This document shows, one piece after another, positions 1-8,227 of a DNA stretch of 64,000 nt. Position numbers and translations under genes: made by a program. Source of the stretch: Variovorax sp. (lineage in GTDB: Bacteria > Pseudomonadota > Gammaproteobacteria > Burkholderiales > Burkholderiaceae_C); assembly GCA_017744285.1 (NCBI GenBank), contig JAGIBP010000001.1, positions 62,001-126,000 on the forward strand. The letters are read 5' to 3'. The notes below the pieces were generated by a model, which made no database searches, was not told the origin of the DNA, and saw nothing but the letters and a program-made list of their open reading frames with translations. Positions within the stretch are counted from its first letter, which is position 1. The number at the start of each line of letters is the position of its first letter.

Positions 1-266
1 CCGGCCAGCTGCCCGAAGACATGGCGGCGCAGGCCCGCCATGCGTTCGCCAACCTGCGCGCGCTGCTCGAAGCCGGCGGCGCCACGCCGGCCGACGTGGT
101 CAAGCTCGCCGTCACCGTGCGCGACAACACGGTGCGCGATGCGATCAATGCCGAGTGGCTGGCCCTGTTTCCCGATCCTCACGACCGCCCGGCGCGCCAC
201 ATCACGGTGGTTCCGCTGCAGCACGGCATGTGGCTGCAGCTCGAGGTGATGGCCGTCATTCGATAG
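1..266 (+). CDS. RidA/YjgF/YER057c family protein (5' end outside window)
   Basis: The reading frame is open from base 3 to the stop at 266, so the true start lies upstream of the window. The visible part begins GQLPEDM, continues with the family-typical helix 'NLRALLEAGGATPADVVKL', and ends in the usual 'LEVMAVIR' strand. RidA-family proteins are small trimeric enamine/imine deaminases; many members in catabolic operons have uncharacterised substrates. About 87 of roughly 130 residues are visible. It is 43 bp upstream of, and co-directional with, the amidohydrolase, so it is probably the preceding gene of the same catabolic operon. The family is clear; the substrate is unknown. Confidence 0.85.
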   Translation, partial: GQLPEDMAAQARHAFANLRALLEAGGATPADVVKLAVTVRDNTVRDAINAEWLALFPDPHDRPARHITVVPLQHGMWLQLEVMAVIR

Positions 267-309
267 ACCCCCCAGACATCAGACCCACGACATCCGGAGA
301 CGCTTCTTC

Positions 310-1314
310 ATGATCATCGATTCGCACGCCCACATCGTCATGCCGCCCGAGAGCTTCCGCTTCATGGCGGAACTGGTCGGCGGCCGCGCCAACCCGAATA
401 CGCTGCCCAAGATTCCCGAGGCCTCGGTGCGCAAGGTGGCCGAGGAGCTCGTCAAGAGCATGGACGCCGTGGGCACCGACATCCAGTTCATCTCGCCGCG
501 CCCCTACCTGCAGATGCACTCGGTCAAGCCCGGCCGGGTGGCCGAGCTGTGGAGCATGCACTGCAACGACCTCATCGCGCGCTTCGTCGAGATGTTCCCC
601 GACCGCTTTCGCGGCGTCGCCGGGCTGCCGCAGTACATGGACGAGCCGCTCGAGCTGCGCGCCATTCCCGAGCTGCGCCGCTGCGTGACGCAGCACGGCT
701 TCGTCGGCTGCCTGATCAACCCCGACCCGACCGAGGGGCAGGGCGATCCCCCGGGGCTGGGGGATCCGTTCTGGCATCCGCTCTACCAGGCCATGACCGA
801 ACTCGACGTGCCGGGCCTGATCCACTCCGCCGGCAGCTGCAGCGCGCGCGAGTCGTACACGCTGAAGTTCATCAACGAGGAGAGCATCGCGGTCATCTCG
901 CTGCTCGGCGCGAAGACCTTCGACGCCTTCCCCGATCTGAAGATCGTGGTCGCGCACGCCGGCGGCGCGATCCCCTACCAGATGGGGCGCTTCCGCTCGT
1001 GGAATGTGCGCAAGGGCGAAAAGGAGACCTTCGACGAGCAACTGCGCAAGCTCTACTTCGACACCTGCAACTACAGCCAGGAAGCGATCGAGCTGCTGGT
1101 GAAGGTGGTGGGCAGCGACAACGTGCTCTTCGGCACCGAGAAGCCCGGCACCGGCAGCTCGCGCGACCCGATCAGCGGGCGCGACTACGACGACATGAAG
1201 CCGGTGATCGAGAGCATCGAGTGGCTCACCGACAAGCAGCGCACCGACATCTTCGAATGCAACTGCAAGCGCGTGTACCCGCGCGCCTTCCGCCGCGACG
1301 AGGACTGCCGCTGA
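310..1314 (+). CDS. Amidohydrolase, 4-oxalomesaconate hydratase (LigJ)/ACMSD-like
   Basis: A 334-residue TIM-barrel metal hydrolase of the amidohydrolase-2 (PF04909) type. The N-terminal metal motif is DSHAH (His6, His8); further conserved pieces are 'VVAHAGGAIPYQMGR' and a late 'YFDTCNYSQ' segment followed by 'NVLFGTEKPG'. The last two resemble LigJ, the 4-oxalomesaconate hydratase of protocatechuate 4,5-cleavage, more than classical ACMSD decarboxylases. Start ATG is preceded by a good ribosome site (CCGGAGA). It heads a run of Rieske oxygenase and beta-oxidation-type genes, which fits ring-cleavage product processing. A hydratase, decarboxylase or hydrolase role are all possible; the ring-cleavage dioxygenase itself is not in the window. 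Confidence 0.75.
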   Translation: MIIDSHAHIVMPPESFRFMAELVGGRANPNTLPKIPEASVRKVAEELVKSMDAVGTDIQFISPRPYLQMHSVKPGRVAELWSMHCNDLIARFVEMFPDRFRGVAGLPQYMDEPLELRAIPELRRCVTQHGFVGCLINPDPTEGQGDPPGLGDPFWHPLYQAMTELDVPGLIHSAGSCSARESYTLKFINEESIAVISLLGAKTFDAFPDLKIVVAHAGGAIPYQMGRFRSWNVRKGEKETFDEQLRKLYFDTCNYSQEAIELLVKVVGSDNVLFGTEKPGTGSSRDPISGRDYDDMKPVIESIEWLTDKQRTDIFECNCKRVYPRAFRRDEDCR

Positions 1315-1345
1315 GGCGGCCCGACCCCCTTCTGGAGACGCTCTC

Positions 1346-2581
1346 ATGCCGCTGAGCAAGGAAGACAACTATCTGCTGACCCGCGTCGAGCACGGCGCAC
1401 CCATGGGCGAGATGATCCGCCAGCACTACTGGCTGCCGGCCGTGCCCTCGTCCAAGCTCGAAGCCGACGGCGCGCCGGTGCGCATCCGCCTGCTGGGCAA
1501 GAACTACGTGGCCTTTCGCGCCACCGACGGCGCGGTGGGCGTGCTCGACGAGCAGTGCCCGCACCGCAAGGCTTCGCTCGCGCTGGCGCGCAACGAGGAC
1601 AACGGCCTGCGCTGCATCTACCACGGCTGGAAGTTCAACGTCAAAGGCGAGGTGGTCGAAGCCCCCAACCACACCGGCGACCAGGCCCAGTTCTGCCAGC
1701 ACGTGCGCGTGAACCGCCACACCGCGGCCGACCGCGGTGGCATCGTCTGGGTCTGGCTCGGCGAAGGCGACACGCCGCCGCCCTTCCCCGACCTGCCCTT
1801 CATCGACCTGCCCGCGCACCAGCGCTCGGTGACCAGCGTCGAGGTGCCGACCAACTGGGTGCAGGGCGTGGAAGCGTCGATGGACTCGTCGCACGTGGGC
1901 GTGCTGCACGAGTCCACCACGCAGATCACGGCCGGCGGCGGCAACGAGCGGATGCTGATGACCAAGGCGCTCGCGCCCAAGCTGGAGTTCGAGGAACGCC
2001 CCTATGGCTACCGCTACGCCGCGCTGCGCGCGCTGCCCGACGGCCAGGTCTACGCGCGGGTCAACAACTTCGTGATGCCCTGGTACGGGATCATCTGCCC
2101 GCCCGAGGCGAACGGGCCCACCACGGTGTTCTTCTCGACGCCGGTGGACGACGTCACGCACCGCGCGTGGTTCGTGCACTTCAACCCGAACCGGGCGCTG
2201 GGCATGACGGTGATGTCGGCCTCGCCCGACGTGTGGAACTTTCCGCCGCTGCCGCCCGGCGGCCCCGAGGAGAACTGGGGCCAGAACCGCGACCTCATGA
2301 AGCGGGGCCACAAGACGGGCTTCCCGCAGCACCTGGGCACCGAGGACTTCGCGATGTTCCTGAGCCAGGGCCCGATCGTCGATCGCACCGACGAGCAGCT
2401 GTGCTCGGCCGACGGCGCGGTGATCCGCGTGCGGCAGATGCTGCTGAAGGCGGCGCGCGAGTTCATGGCGGGCCAGGCGCCCACCATGGCGCATCACCCG
2501 CAGCTCGACTACCGCAAGATCCGGTCGGTCGGCGGCGTGATCGCGAACGCCGGCGAATGGCGTGCCCTCGCCGACGCCTGA
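1346..2581 (+). CDS. Rieske non-heme iron oxygenase, alpha subunit (phthalate 4,5-dioxygenase type)
   Basis: 411 residues. The Rieske [2Fe-2S] site is CPH at 71-73 and CIYH at 90-93. The mononuclear iron motif follows in 'ASMDSSHVGVLH' (Asp180, His183, His188). Length and architecture match the alpha-only oxygenases of the phthalate dioxygenase family, which hydroxylate or O-demethylate substituted benzoates and need no beta subunit. It lies 31 bp after the amidohydrolase, and a second, different Rieske gene lies about 1 kb downstream. The matching electron donor is probably the reductase at 4958. The substrate cannot be read from the sequence. Confidence 0.88.
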   Translation: MPLSKEDNYLLTRVEHGAPMGEMIRQHYWLPAVPSSKLEADGAPVRIRLLGKNYVAFRATDGAVGVLDEQCPHRKASLALARNEDNGLRCIYHGWKFNVKGEVVEAPNHTGDQAQFCQHVRVNRHTAADRGGIVWVWLGEGDTPPPFPDLPFIDLPAHQRSVTSVEVPTNWVQGVEASMDSSHVGVLHESTTQITAGGGNERMLMTKALAPKLEFEERPYGYRYAALRALPDGQVYARVNNFVMPWYGIICPPEANGPTTVFFSTPVDDVTHRAWFVHFNPNRALGMTVMSASPDVWNFPPLPPGGPEENWGQNRDLMKRGHKTGFPQHLGTEDFAMFLSQGPIVDRTDEQLCSADGAVIRVRQMLLKAAREFMAGQAPTMAHHPQLDYRKIRSVGGVIANAGEWRALADA

Positions 2582-2666
2582 GGTCCCAGCCAGTTCCCGC
2601 CAGGCAAGGGCGCGCCAGACGCCCTCGGGCACGAGCCTTCCGCTCAACCATCCGGAGACAACAACG

Positions 2667-3635
2667 ATGAATCTCAGCCGTCGCCACCTGCTGGCCAGCA
2701 GCGCCGCCCTGCTCGCCCTGCCCTCGCTCGCGCAGAGCAAGCCCGTGATCCGCATCGTCGTGGGCTTTCCGCCCGGCGGCGCCACCGACGCCATCATCCG
2801 CGCGGTGGCCGACCGGCTGCCCGCCCTGCTGGGCCAGCCGGTGATCATCGACAACAAGCCCGGCGTGGGCGGCCGCATCGCCGCCGACGCGGTGCTCGCG
2901 GCGCCGGCCGACGGGCTGACCTACATGGTGGCGCCGAACGCCACGCCGACCTTCCAGATGCTGGTGTTCGCCCACGAGCTGCGCTGGAACATCCTCAAGG
3001 ATTTCGCGCCGGTCTCGACGCTGGCCACCTACCCGCTCGGCATGGGCGTGGCGCTGGGCACCGGGGCGACGAACGCGCGCGAGTTCGTCGAATGGGTGCG
3101 GCGCAATCCCGGCAAGGCGAGCTTCGGCGCGCCGGGGCTCGGGGGCCAGAACGCCTTCCTCGGCGTGCAGCTCGCGAAGACGGCGGGCATCGACCTGCCG
3201 GTGACGCCCTACAAGGGCACGCCGCCGATGGTGACCGACCTGGTCGGCGGCCACCTGTCCTCGGCCATCAGCCTGATCGACAGCATGATGGTGCATCACC
3301 GCGCAGGCCGCATCCGCGTGATCGGCATCTTCACCAAGGAGCGCTCGCCGCTGATTCCCGAGATCCCCACCTTCGCCGAGCAGGGCATCGACGTGACCTC
3401 GGGCGAGGGCTGGACCGGCATGTGGGCCCGGTCCGGCACGCCGCCCGCGGAGATCCAGCGCATGCAGAACGCGGTCCAGCAGGCCTTGCAATCGCCGGAG
3501 GTCAAGGAGCTCTTCACGCAGCGCCTGTGGGTGACGCCCGATTTCCGACCCGGCGCCGAGATGGACGCGCTGCAGCGCGCCGAGCTGGCGCACTGGGCGC
3601 CGATCATCAAGGCCTCGGGCTTCAAGCCCGAATGA
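2667..3635 (+). CDS. Bug/TctC-family tripartite tricarboxylate-type solute receptor
   Basis: 322 residues. The ATG at 2667 is chosen because it directly precedes a signal peptide (MNLSRRHLLASSAALLALPS..LAQS, with an SRRHLL Tat-like n-region) and follows TCCGGAGA; the frame is open further upstream but without signal character. Family motifs are 'VVGFPPGGATDAIIR' and 'VIIDNKPGVGGRIAADAV'. Bug proteins bind carboxylated ligands in the periplasm. Most, like this one, have no TctAB membrane partners next to them. Its place between two Rieske oxygenase genes suggests it captures or senses the aromatic acid they oxidise. Confidence 0.9.
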   Translation: MNLSRRHLLASSAALLALPSLAQSKPVIRIVVGFPPGGATDAIIRAVADRLPALLGQPVIIDNKPGVGGRIAADAVLAAPADGLTYMVAPNATPTFQMLVFAHELRWNILKDFAPVSTLATYPLGMGVALGTGATNAREFVEWVRRNPGKASFGAPGLGGQNAFLGVQLAKTAGIDLPVTPYKGTPPMVTDLVGGHLSSAISLIDSMMVHHRAGRIRVIGIFTKERSPLIPEIPTFAEQGIDVTSGEGWTGMWARSGTPPAEIQRMQNAVQQALQSPEVKELFTQRLWVTPDFRPGAEMDALQRAELAHWAPIIKASGFKPE

Positions 3636-3657
3636 GCAACCACAGGGAGGACACCAC

Positions 3658-4935
3658 ATGCTCACACCCGAAAAGAACCGCCAGCTCACCGAAGTCGGCC
3701 CCGGCACCCCGATGGGCGAGGTGCTGCGCCGCCACTGGCACCCCATCGCCGGCATCGACGAGCTCGACCGCAATCCCATCAAGACGGTACGGCTGATGGG
3801 CGAGGACCTCGTGCTCTACAAGGACCTCGGCGGCCGCTACGGCCTGCTCGACCGGCACTGCGCGCACCGGCGCGCCGACCTCGGCTATGGCTTCGTCGAG
3901 AACGAGGGCATCCGCTGCCACTACCACGGCTGGCAGTTCAACGCCCGCGGCGAGGGCGTGGAGCTGCCCTACGAGGACCGCGCCGACCCCACCGCGCGGC
4001 TGCGCGCCAAGGTGCGGACGAAAGCCTATGAAGTGCGCCCCCTGGCCGGCTTGCTGTGGGCCTACATGGGGCCGCTGCCGGCGCCCGAGCTGCCCGACTG
4101 GGAGCCCTTCCACTGGAGGAACGGCTTCGTGCAGGCGGTCTTCGCCGACATCCCGTGCAACTGGCTGCAGACGCAGGAGAACTCGATCGACCCGGTGCAC
4201 TTCGAATGGATGCACGAGAACTGGAGCCGCCGCCTGCGCGGCGCGACCGGGGGCTACGCGCCCACGCACCGGCAGCTCGCGTTCGAGGACTTCGAGCACG
4301 GCCTGATCTACAAGCGCATCACCGAGGAGACCAGCGAGCAGCACCCGCTGTGGACCATCGGCCGCGTGTGCCTGTGGCCGAACGGCTTCTTCCTGGGCGA
4401 CCACTTCGAGTGGCGCGTGCCGGTCGACGACGAGAACACGCTGAGCGTCACCTGGTCCTTCATCCGCGTGCCGCGCGAGTCCGAGCCCTACGTGCAGCAG
4501 TCGATTCCCACCTGGACCAGCCCGATCCGCGACGCGGACACCGGCCGCTGGATCACCAGCCACGTCATCAACCAGGACATCGTCGCCTGGGTCGGCCAGG
4601 GCCGCATCGCGGACCGCACGCGCGAGAACCTGGGTGCGAGCGACCGCGGCATCGCGATGCTGCGGCGCCAGCTCTTCGAGGACATCGAGGCCGTGCAGGC
4701 GGGCCGCGACCCCAAGGGCGTGCTGCGCGAGCCGCGCGAGGCGCTGTTCCTGCCGAGCGACTCGCGCGACTTCTTCCTCCACGGCCTGCCGCTCGCCGAC
4801 TACCGGCGGCACCCGAAGTGGAACCGCCTGCTGACCCATTTCATCTTCCATGCCGGGCAACCCGAATGGGTCCAGGAAGCGCATGCTGCGGCCATGGGCG
4901 TGCGCATCCAGCCGATGGCCGCGCTCGACCTCTGA
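3658..4935 (+). CDS. Second Rieske non-heme iron oxygenase, alpha subunit
   Basis: 425 residues with Rieske ligands CAH at 68-70 and CHYH at 87-90, and the mononuclear iron motif 'ENSIDPVHFEWMH' (Asp178, His181, His186). It belongs to the same alpha-only phthalate-dioxygenase-like group as the gene at 1346, but the two differ clearly along their length, so they are not a recent tandem duplication. It is separated by 22 bp from the Bug gene and by 22 bp from the reductase, so it is most likely translated from the same mRNA as the reductase. The two oxygenases may act on successive intermediates or on related substrates; which cannot be decided here. Confidence 0.88.
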   Translation: MLTPEKNRQLTEVGPGTPMGEVLRRHWHPIAGIDELDRNPIKTVRLMGEDLVLYKDLGGRYGLLDRHCAHRRADLGYGFVENEGIRCHYHGWQFNARGEGVELPYEDRADPTARLRAKVRTKAYEVRPLAGLLWAYMGPLPAPELPDWEPFHWRNGFVQAVFADIPCNWLQTQENSIDPVHFEWMHENWSRRLRGATGGYAPTHRQLAFEDFEHGLIYKRITEETSEQHPLWTIGRVCLWPNGFFLGDHFEWRVPVDDENTLSVTWSFIRVPRESEPYVQQSIPTWTSPIRDADTGRWITSHVINQDIVAWVGQGRIADRTRENLGASDRGIAMLRRQLFEDIEAVQAGRDPKGVLREPREALFLPSDSRDFFLHGLPLADYRRHPKWNRLLTHFIFHAGQPEWVQEAHAAAMGVRIQPMAALDL

Positions 4936-4957
4936 CCGCGCGAACAGGAGATCCACC

Positions 4958-5932
4958 ATGAGCACCACGCAAGACGCACTGATCCAGGTCCGTGTCCGGG
5001 CCGTGACCTACGAGGCCGACGGCATCCTCGGCTTCGAGCTGGTGCCCATGCCGCCGCTGAAGGAGCTGCCGGCGTTCAGCGCCGGCTCTCACATCGACCT
5101 GCACCTGCCCAACGGCCTGCTGCGCAGCTACTCGCTGCTCAACGCGCCCACCGAACGGCACCGCTATCTCATCGGCGTCAACAAGGACGCGAAGAGCCGC
5201 GGCGGATCGCGCTACATGCACGAGGTGCTGCGCTCGGGCGACACGCTCACGATCAGCGCGCCGCGCAACAACTTCCCGCTGGACGAGTCCTCGCCGCTGA
5301 ACGTCTTCATTGCCGGCGGGATCGGCATCACGCCGGTGATGAGCATGATCGCGCGCAGCCAGGCGCTGGGCACGCCATGGCGGCTGCACTATGCGGCGCG
5401 CACGCGCCGCAACGCCGCCTTCCTGGATGCGCTGCAGGGCTTTCACAACCAGCCCAACGTGCAGCTCAGCTTCAACTTCGACCAGGAAGCCGGCGGCCAG
5501 ATGCTGGACATCGCCGGCATCGTGCATGCGCTGCCGCCCGGGGCCCACGTCTATTGCTGCGGCCCGCTGCCGATGCTGGACGCCTACGAGCAGGCCACCG
5601 CGGCGCTGCCGCCCGAACGCGTGCACATGGAGTACTTCGCGGCCAAGGAAGCGGCCGCCACCGACGGCGGCTACACGGTCGAGCTGGCGCGCTCGGGCAA
5701 GCAGGTCGAGGTGCGCGCGGGCCAGACCATCCTCGACAGCCTGCTGGCCATCGGCATCGAGCCGCCCTTTTCCTGCCAGGAAGGCATCTGCGGCACCTGC
5801 GAAGTGCGCGTGCTCGAAGGCATCCCCGACCACCGCGACCTCGTGCTCAGCAATGCCGAGAAGGCCGCCAACGACCGGATCATGATCTGCTGCTCGGGCT
5901 GCAAGACGCAGAAGCTCGTGCTGGATCTCTGA
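4958..5932 (+). CDS. Phthalate dioxygenase reductase-type ferredoxin oxidoreductase
   Basis: 324 residues in the FMN - NAD - plant-type ferredoxin order of class IA reductases. The flavin motif is 'LRSYSLLNAP' (about 55-64) and the NAD motif 'AGGIGITPVMSM' (about 119-130). The C-terminal [2Fe-2S] ligands are Cys273, Cys278, Cys281 and Cys311 (C-x4-C-x2-C-x29-C). It passes electrons from NAD(P)H to alpha-only Rieske oxygenases. ATG 4958 follows ACAGGAG; an upstream in-frame extension would overlap the previous gene and lacks family similarity. It is the only reductase near the two oxygenases and may serve both. Confidence 0.9.
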   Translation: MSTTQDALIQVRVRAVTYEADGILGFELVPMPPLKELPAFSAGSHIDLHLPNGLLRSYSLLNAPTERHRYLIGVNKDAKSRGGSRYMHEVLRSGDTLTISAPRNNFPLDESSPLNVFIAGGIGITPVMSMIARSQALGTPWRLHYAARTRRNAAFLDALQGFHNQPNVQLSFNFDQEAGGQMLDIAGIVHALPPGAHVYCCGPLPMLDAYEQATAALPPERVHMEYFAAKEAAATDGGYTVELARSGKQVEVRAGQTILDSLLAIGIEPPFSCQEGICGTCEVRVLEGIPDHRDLVLSNAEKAANDRIMICCSGCKTQKLVLDL

Positions 5933-5966
5933 AGGCTCCCCGCATCTCCCCCAACACAACCCAACC

Positions 5967-6755
5967 ATGAGCGAACCCCTGATCACCTACGAGCTCGACG
6001 GCCCCGTCGCGCTCATCGGCCTGAACCGGCCCGACAAGCGCAATGCGATCAACGACCCGCTGGTCGACGAACTGCGCGCCGCCGTGCTGCGCGCGCACGA
6101 AGAGGCGGACGTCGCCGTGCTCTTCGGCCACGGCAGCAACTTCTGCGCGGGCCTCGATCTCGCGGAGGCGCTGGCGCGCGCCACCGGCCAGATCAAGCCG
6201 CCGCGCAAGCGCCGCCGCCACAACTGGCACGAGGTGTTCGACCTCATCGCGCGCGGCCCCATCCCCTTCGTCGCCGCGCTGCACGGCGCGGTGGTGGGCG
6301 GCGGGCTCGAACTGGCGACCGCGGCGCACCTGCGCGTGGGCGACGAGACCGCCCTCTTCGGCCTGCCCGAAGGGCAGCGCGGCATCTTCGTCGGCGGCGG
6401 CGGCACGGTGCGCATCCAGCGCGTGGTCGGCACCACGGTGATGATGGACATGATGCTCACGGGCCGCCTGCTCTCCGCCGCCGAAGGGATGCAGGAGCAC
6501 ATCGTGCGCTACGTCACGCCGGCCGGCGGGGCGCTCGCCAAGGCGAAGGAACTGGCCGCGCGCGTCGCGAAGAACAGCGTGGAGACCAACTGGATGATCA
6601 TCAACGTGCTGCCGCGCGTGCACGACCTGTCGCATGACGACGGCCTCTTCATGGAGCAGCTCAACTCGGCCCGCGCCCGGCCGCCCGAAGCCGAGCAGCG
6701 TCTGCGCGAGTTCGTGGACGGCAAGGCCAGGAAGATCCACGAGAACCAGGGCTGA
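5967..6755 (+). CDS. Enoyl-CoA hydratase/isomerase family protein
   Basis: 262 residues of the crotonase fold. The N-terminus has the family pattern 'ALIGLNRPDKRNAIND'. The first oxyanion-hole region reads 'GSNFCAGLDLAEAL', and the second is near 'GAVVGGGLELATAAHLRV', with the acidic residue region 'FGLPEGQRGIFVGGGG' following. These enzymes hydrate or isomerise CoA-bound enoyl groups. Together with the dehydrogenase that starts 6 bp downstream it implies CoA-thioester chemistry, though no CoA ligase or thiolase is present in this window. Substrate unknown. Confidence 0.88.
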   Translation: MSEPLITYELDGPVALIGLNRPDKRNAINDPLVDELRAAVLRAHEEADVAVLFGHGSNFCAGLDLAEALARATGQIKPPRKRRRHNWHEVFDLIARGPIPFVAALHGAVVGGGLELATAAHLRVGDETALFGLPEGQRGIFVGGGGTVRIQRVVGTTVMMDMMLTGRLLSAAEGMQEHIVRYVTPAGGALAKAKELAARVAKNSVETNWMIINVLPRVHDLSHDDGLFMEQLNSARARPPEAEQRLREFVDGKARKIHENQG

Positions 6756-6761
6756 CAGTCC

Positions 6762-8099
6762 ATGAGCACGAACGACCTCTTCACCGTCACCGAGGCCGAG
6801 CGCGAGCGCGCCGCCCAGCACGCCCGATCCGCCGCCGCCGAGGCGGGCCGCATTCCCGGCATCGATGCCCAGGCCCCGCTGCGGCCGATCCACCGGGTGG
6901 CCGTGATCGGCGCCGGCACCATGGGAGGCGGCATCGCGATGTCGCTCGCCAACATCGGCATCCCTGTCACGCTGATCGACGCCACCCAGCAGGGGCTCGA
7001 ACGCGGCCTGCAGCGCGTGCGGGACAACTACGAGGGCAGCGTCTCGCGCGGCAAGCTCGACGCCGCCGAGCGCGACCGCCGCATGGCGCTCATCACCGGC
7101 TCGCTGCAGATGGCCGACGTGCGGGACGCCGACCTGATCGTCGAAGCGGTGTTCGAGGACATGGGCCTCAAGCAGGACATCTTCCGCCAGCTCGACCGCC
7201 TCGCGAAACCGGGCGCCATTCTCGCGACCAACACCTCGGGCCTGGACGTCGACCAGATCGCGGCCGTGACGACGCGGCCGCAGGACGTGGTCGGCGCGCA
7301 TTTCTTCAGCCCCGCGCACGTGATGAAGCTGCTCGAGGTGGTGCGCGCCGAGGCGACCGCGACCGACGTGATCGCCACGCTCATGGACCTCGGCCGGCGC
7401 ATGGGCAAGGTCGCGGTGCTGTCGCGCATCTACCCGGGCTTCATCGGCAACGCGCTGTTCCGCAACTACACGCGCGAGGCGCACTTCCTGGTGGAAGACG
7501 GGGCACTGCCGCACGAGGTCGACGCCGCCCTGAAGAAGTTCGGCTATGCGATGGGCATCTTCGCGGTGCACGACATGGCCGGCAACGACGTCGGCTACCA
7601 GACGCGCAAGGCGCAGATGGCGACACGGCCGGCGGACCGGCGCTGGAACGACCTGATCCTCAAGCTGTGCGACCAGGGCCGCCTCGGCCAGAAGAGCGGC
7701 AAGGGCTGGTACCGCTACGAGAAAGGCGACCGCACGCCCAGGCGCGATCCCGAACTGGAAGCGTTCATCGCCGAGGAGTCCGCGCGCATGGGCATCCAGC
7801 GGCGGCCGATGAGCGAGGACGAGATCATCAAGCGCTGCCTGTACGGCATGATCAACGAGGGCGCGAAGCTGCTGGAACAGGGCATCGCGCTGCGCCCCGG
7901 CGACATCGACACCGTCTACCTCACGGGCTACGGATTTCCCGCGCACCACGGCGGCCCGATGTTCCTGGCCGACCGCATCGGCCTGGCGAACGTGCTGGCC
8001 GACATCCGCCGCTTTCATGCGCAGGACGGCTACTGGTGGGAGCCTGCGCCGCTGCTGGAAAAGCTGGTGGCCGAGGGCCGGCGCTTCGGGGATCTGTGA
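6762..8099 (+). CDS. 3-hydroxyacyl-CoA dehydrogenase
   Basis: 445 residues. After an unusual hydrophilic lead of about 40 residues comes the NAD-binding Rossmann motif 'VAVIGAGTMGGGIAM' (Gly50, Gly52, Gly55). The catalytic region contains 'GAHFFSPAHVMKLLEVV', followed by two C-terminal 3HCDH domains ('YPGFIGNALFRNY' and 'LYGMINEGAKLLEQGIALR'), as in the dehydrogenase half of FadB. There is no N-terminal hydratase half; the separate hydratase gene just upstream supplies that step. Product: oxidation of a 3-hydroxyacyl-CoA to the 3-oxo form. It is the last gene of the first catabolic operon. Confidence 0.9.
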   Translation: MSTNDLFTVTEAERERAAQHARSAAAEAGRIPGIDAQAPLRPIHRVAVIGAGTMGGGIAMSLANIGIPVTLIDATQQGLERGLQRVRDNYEGSVSRGKLDAAERDRRMALITGSLQMADVRDADLIVEAVFEDMGLKQDIFRQLDRLAKPGAILATNTSGLDVDQIAAVTTRPQDVVGAHFFSPAHVMKLLEVVRAEATATDVIATLMDLGRRMGKVAVLSRIYPGFIGNALFRNYTREAHFLVEDGALPHEVDAALKKFGYAMGIFAVHDMAGNDVGYQTRKAQMATRPADRRWNDLILKLCDQGRLGQKSGKGWYRYEKGDRTPRRDPELEAFIAEESARMGIQRRPMSEDEIIKRCLYGMINEGAKLLEQGIALRPGDIDTVYLTGYGFPAHHGGPMFLADRIGLANVLADIRRFHAQDGYWWEPAPLLEKLVAEGRRFGDL

Positions 8100-8227
8100 G
8101 CCACCTGACGGGGGCCTGAACGGCCAGGACCGCGGTCACTGCGCCGCCGGTTGCGGGACGCGCGCGCCGCAGGCACGATACCGAGGCATTGCGACAACGC
8201 GCGTGCGCCACCTCGCGAGCCCTGCCG

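Noticed and set aside
5880-8018. A 712-codon antisense frame over the enoyl-CoA hydratase and dehydrogenase genes
   Set aside because: It mirrors two well-supported genes, has no recognisable domain, and has the Arg/His/Val-rich composition of shadow frames.
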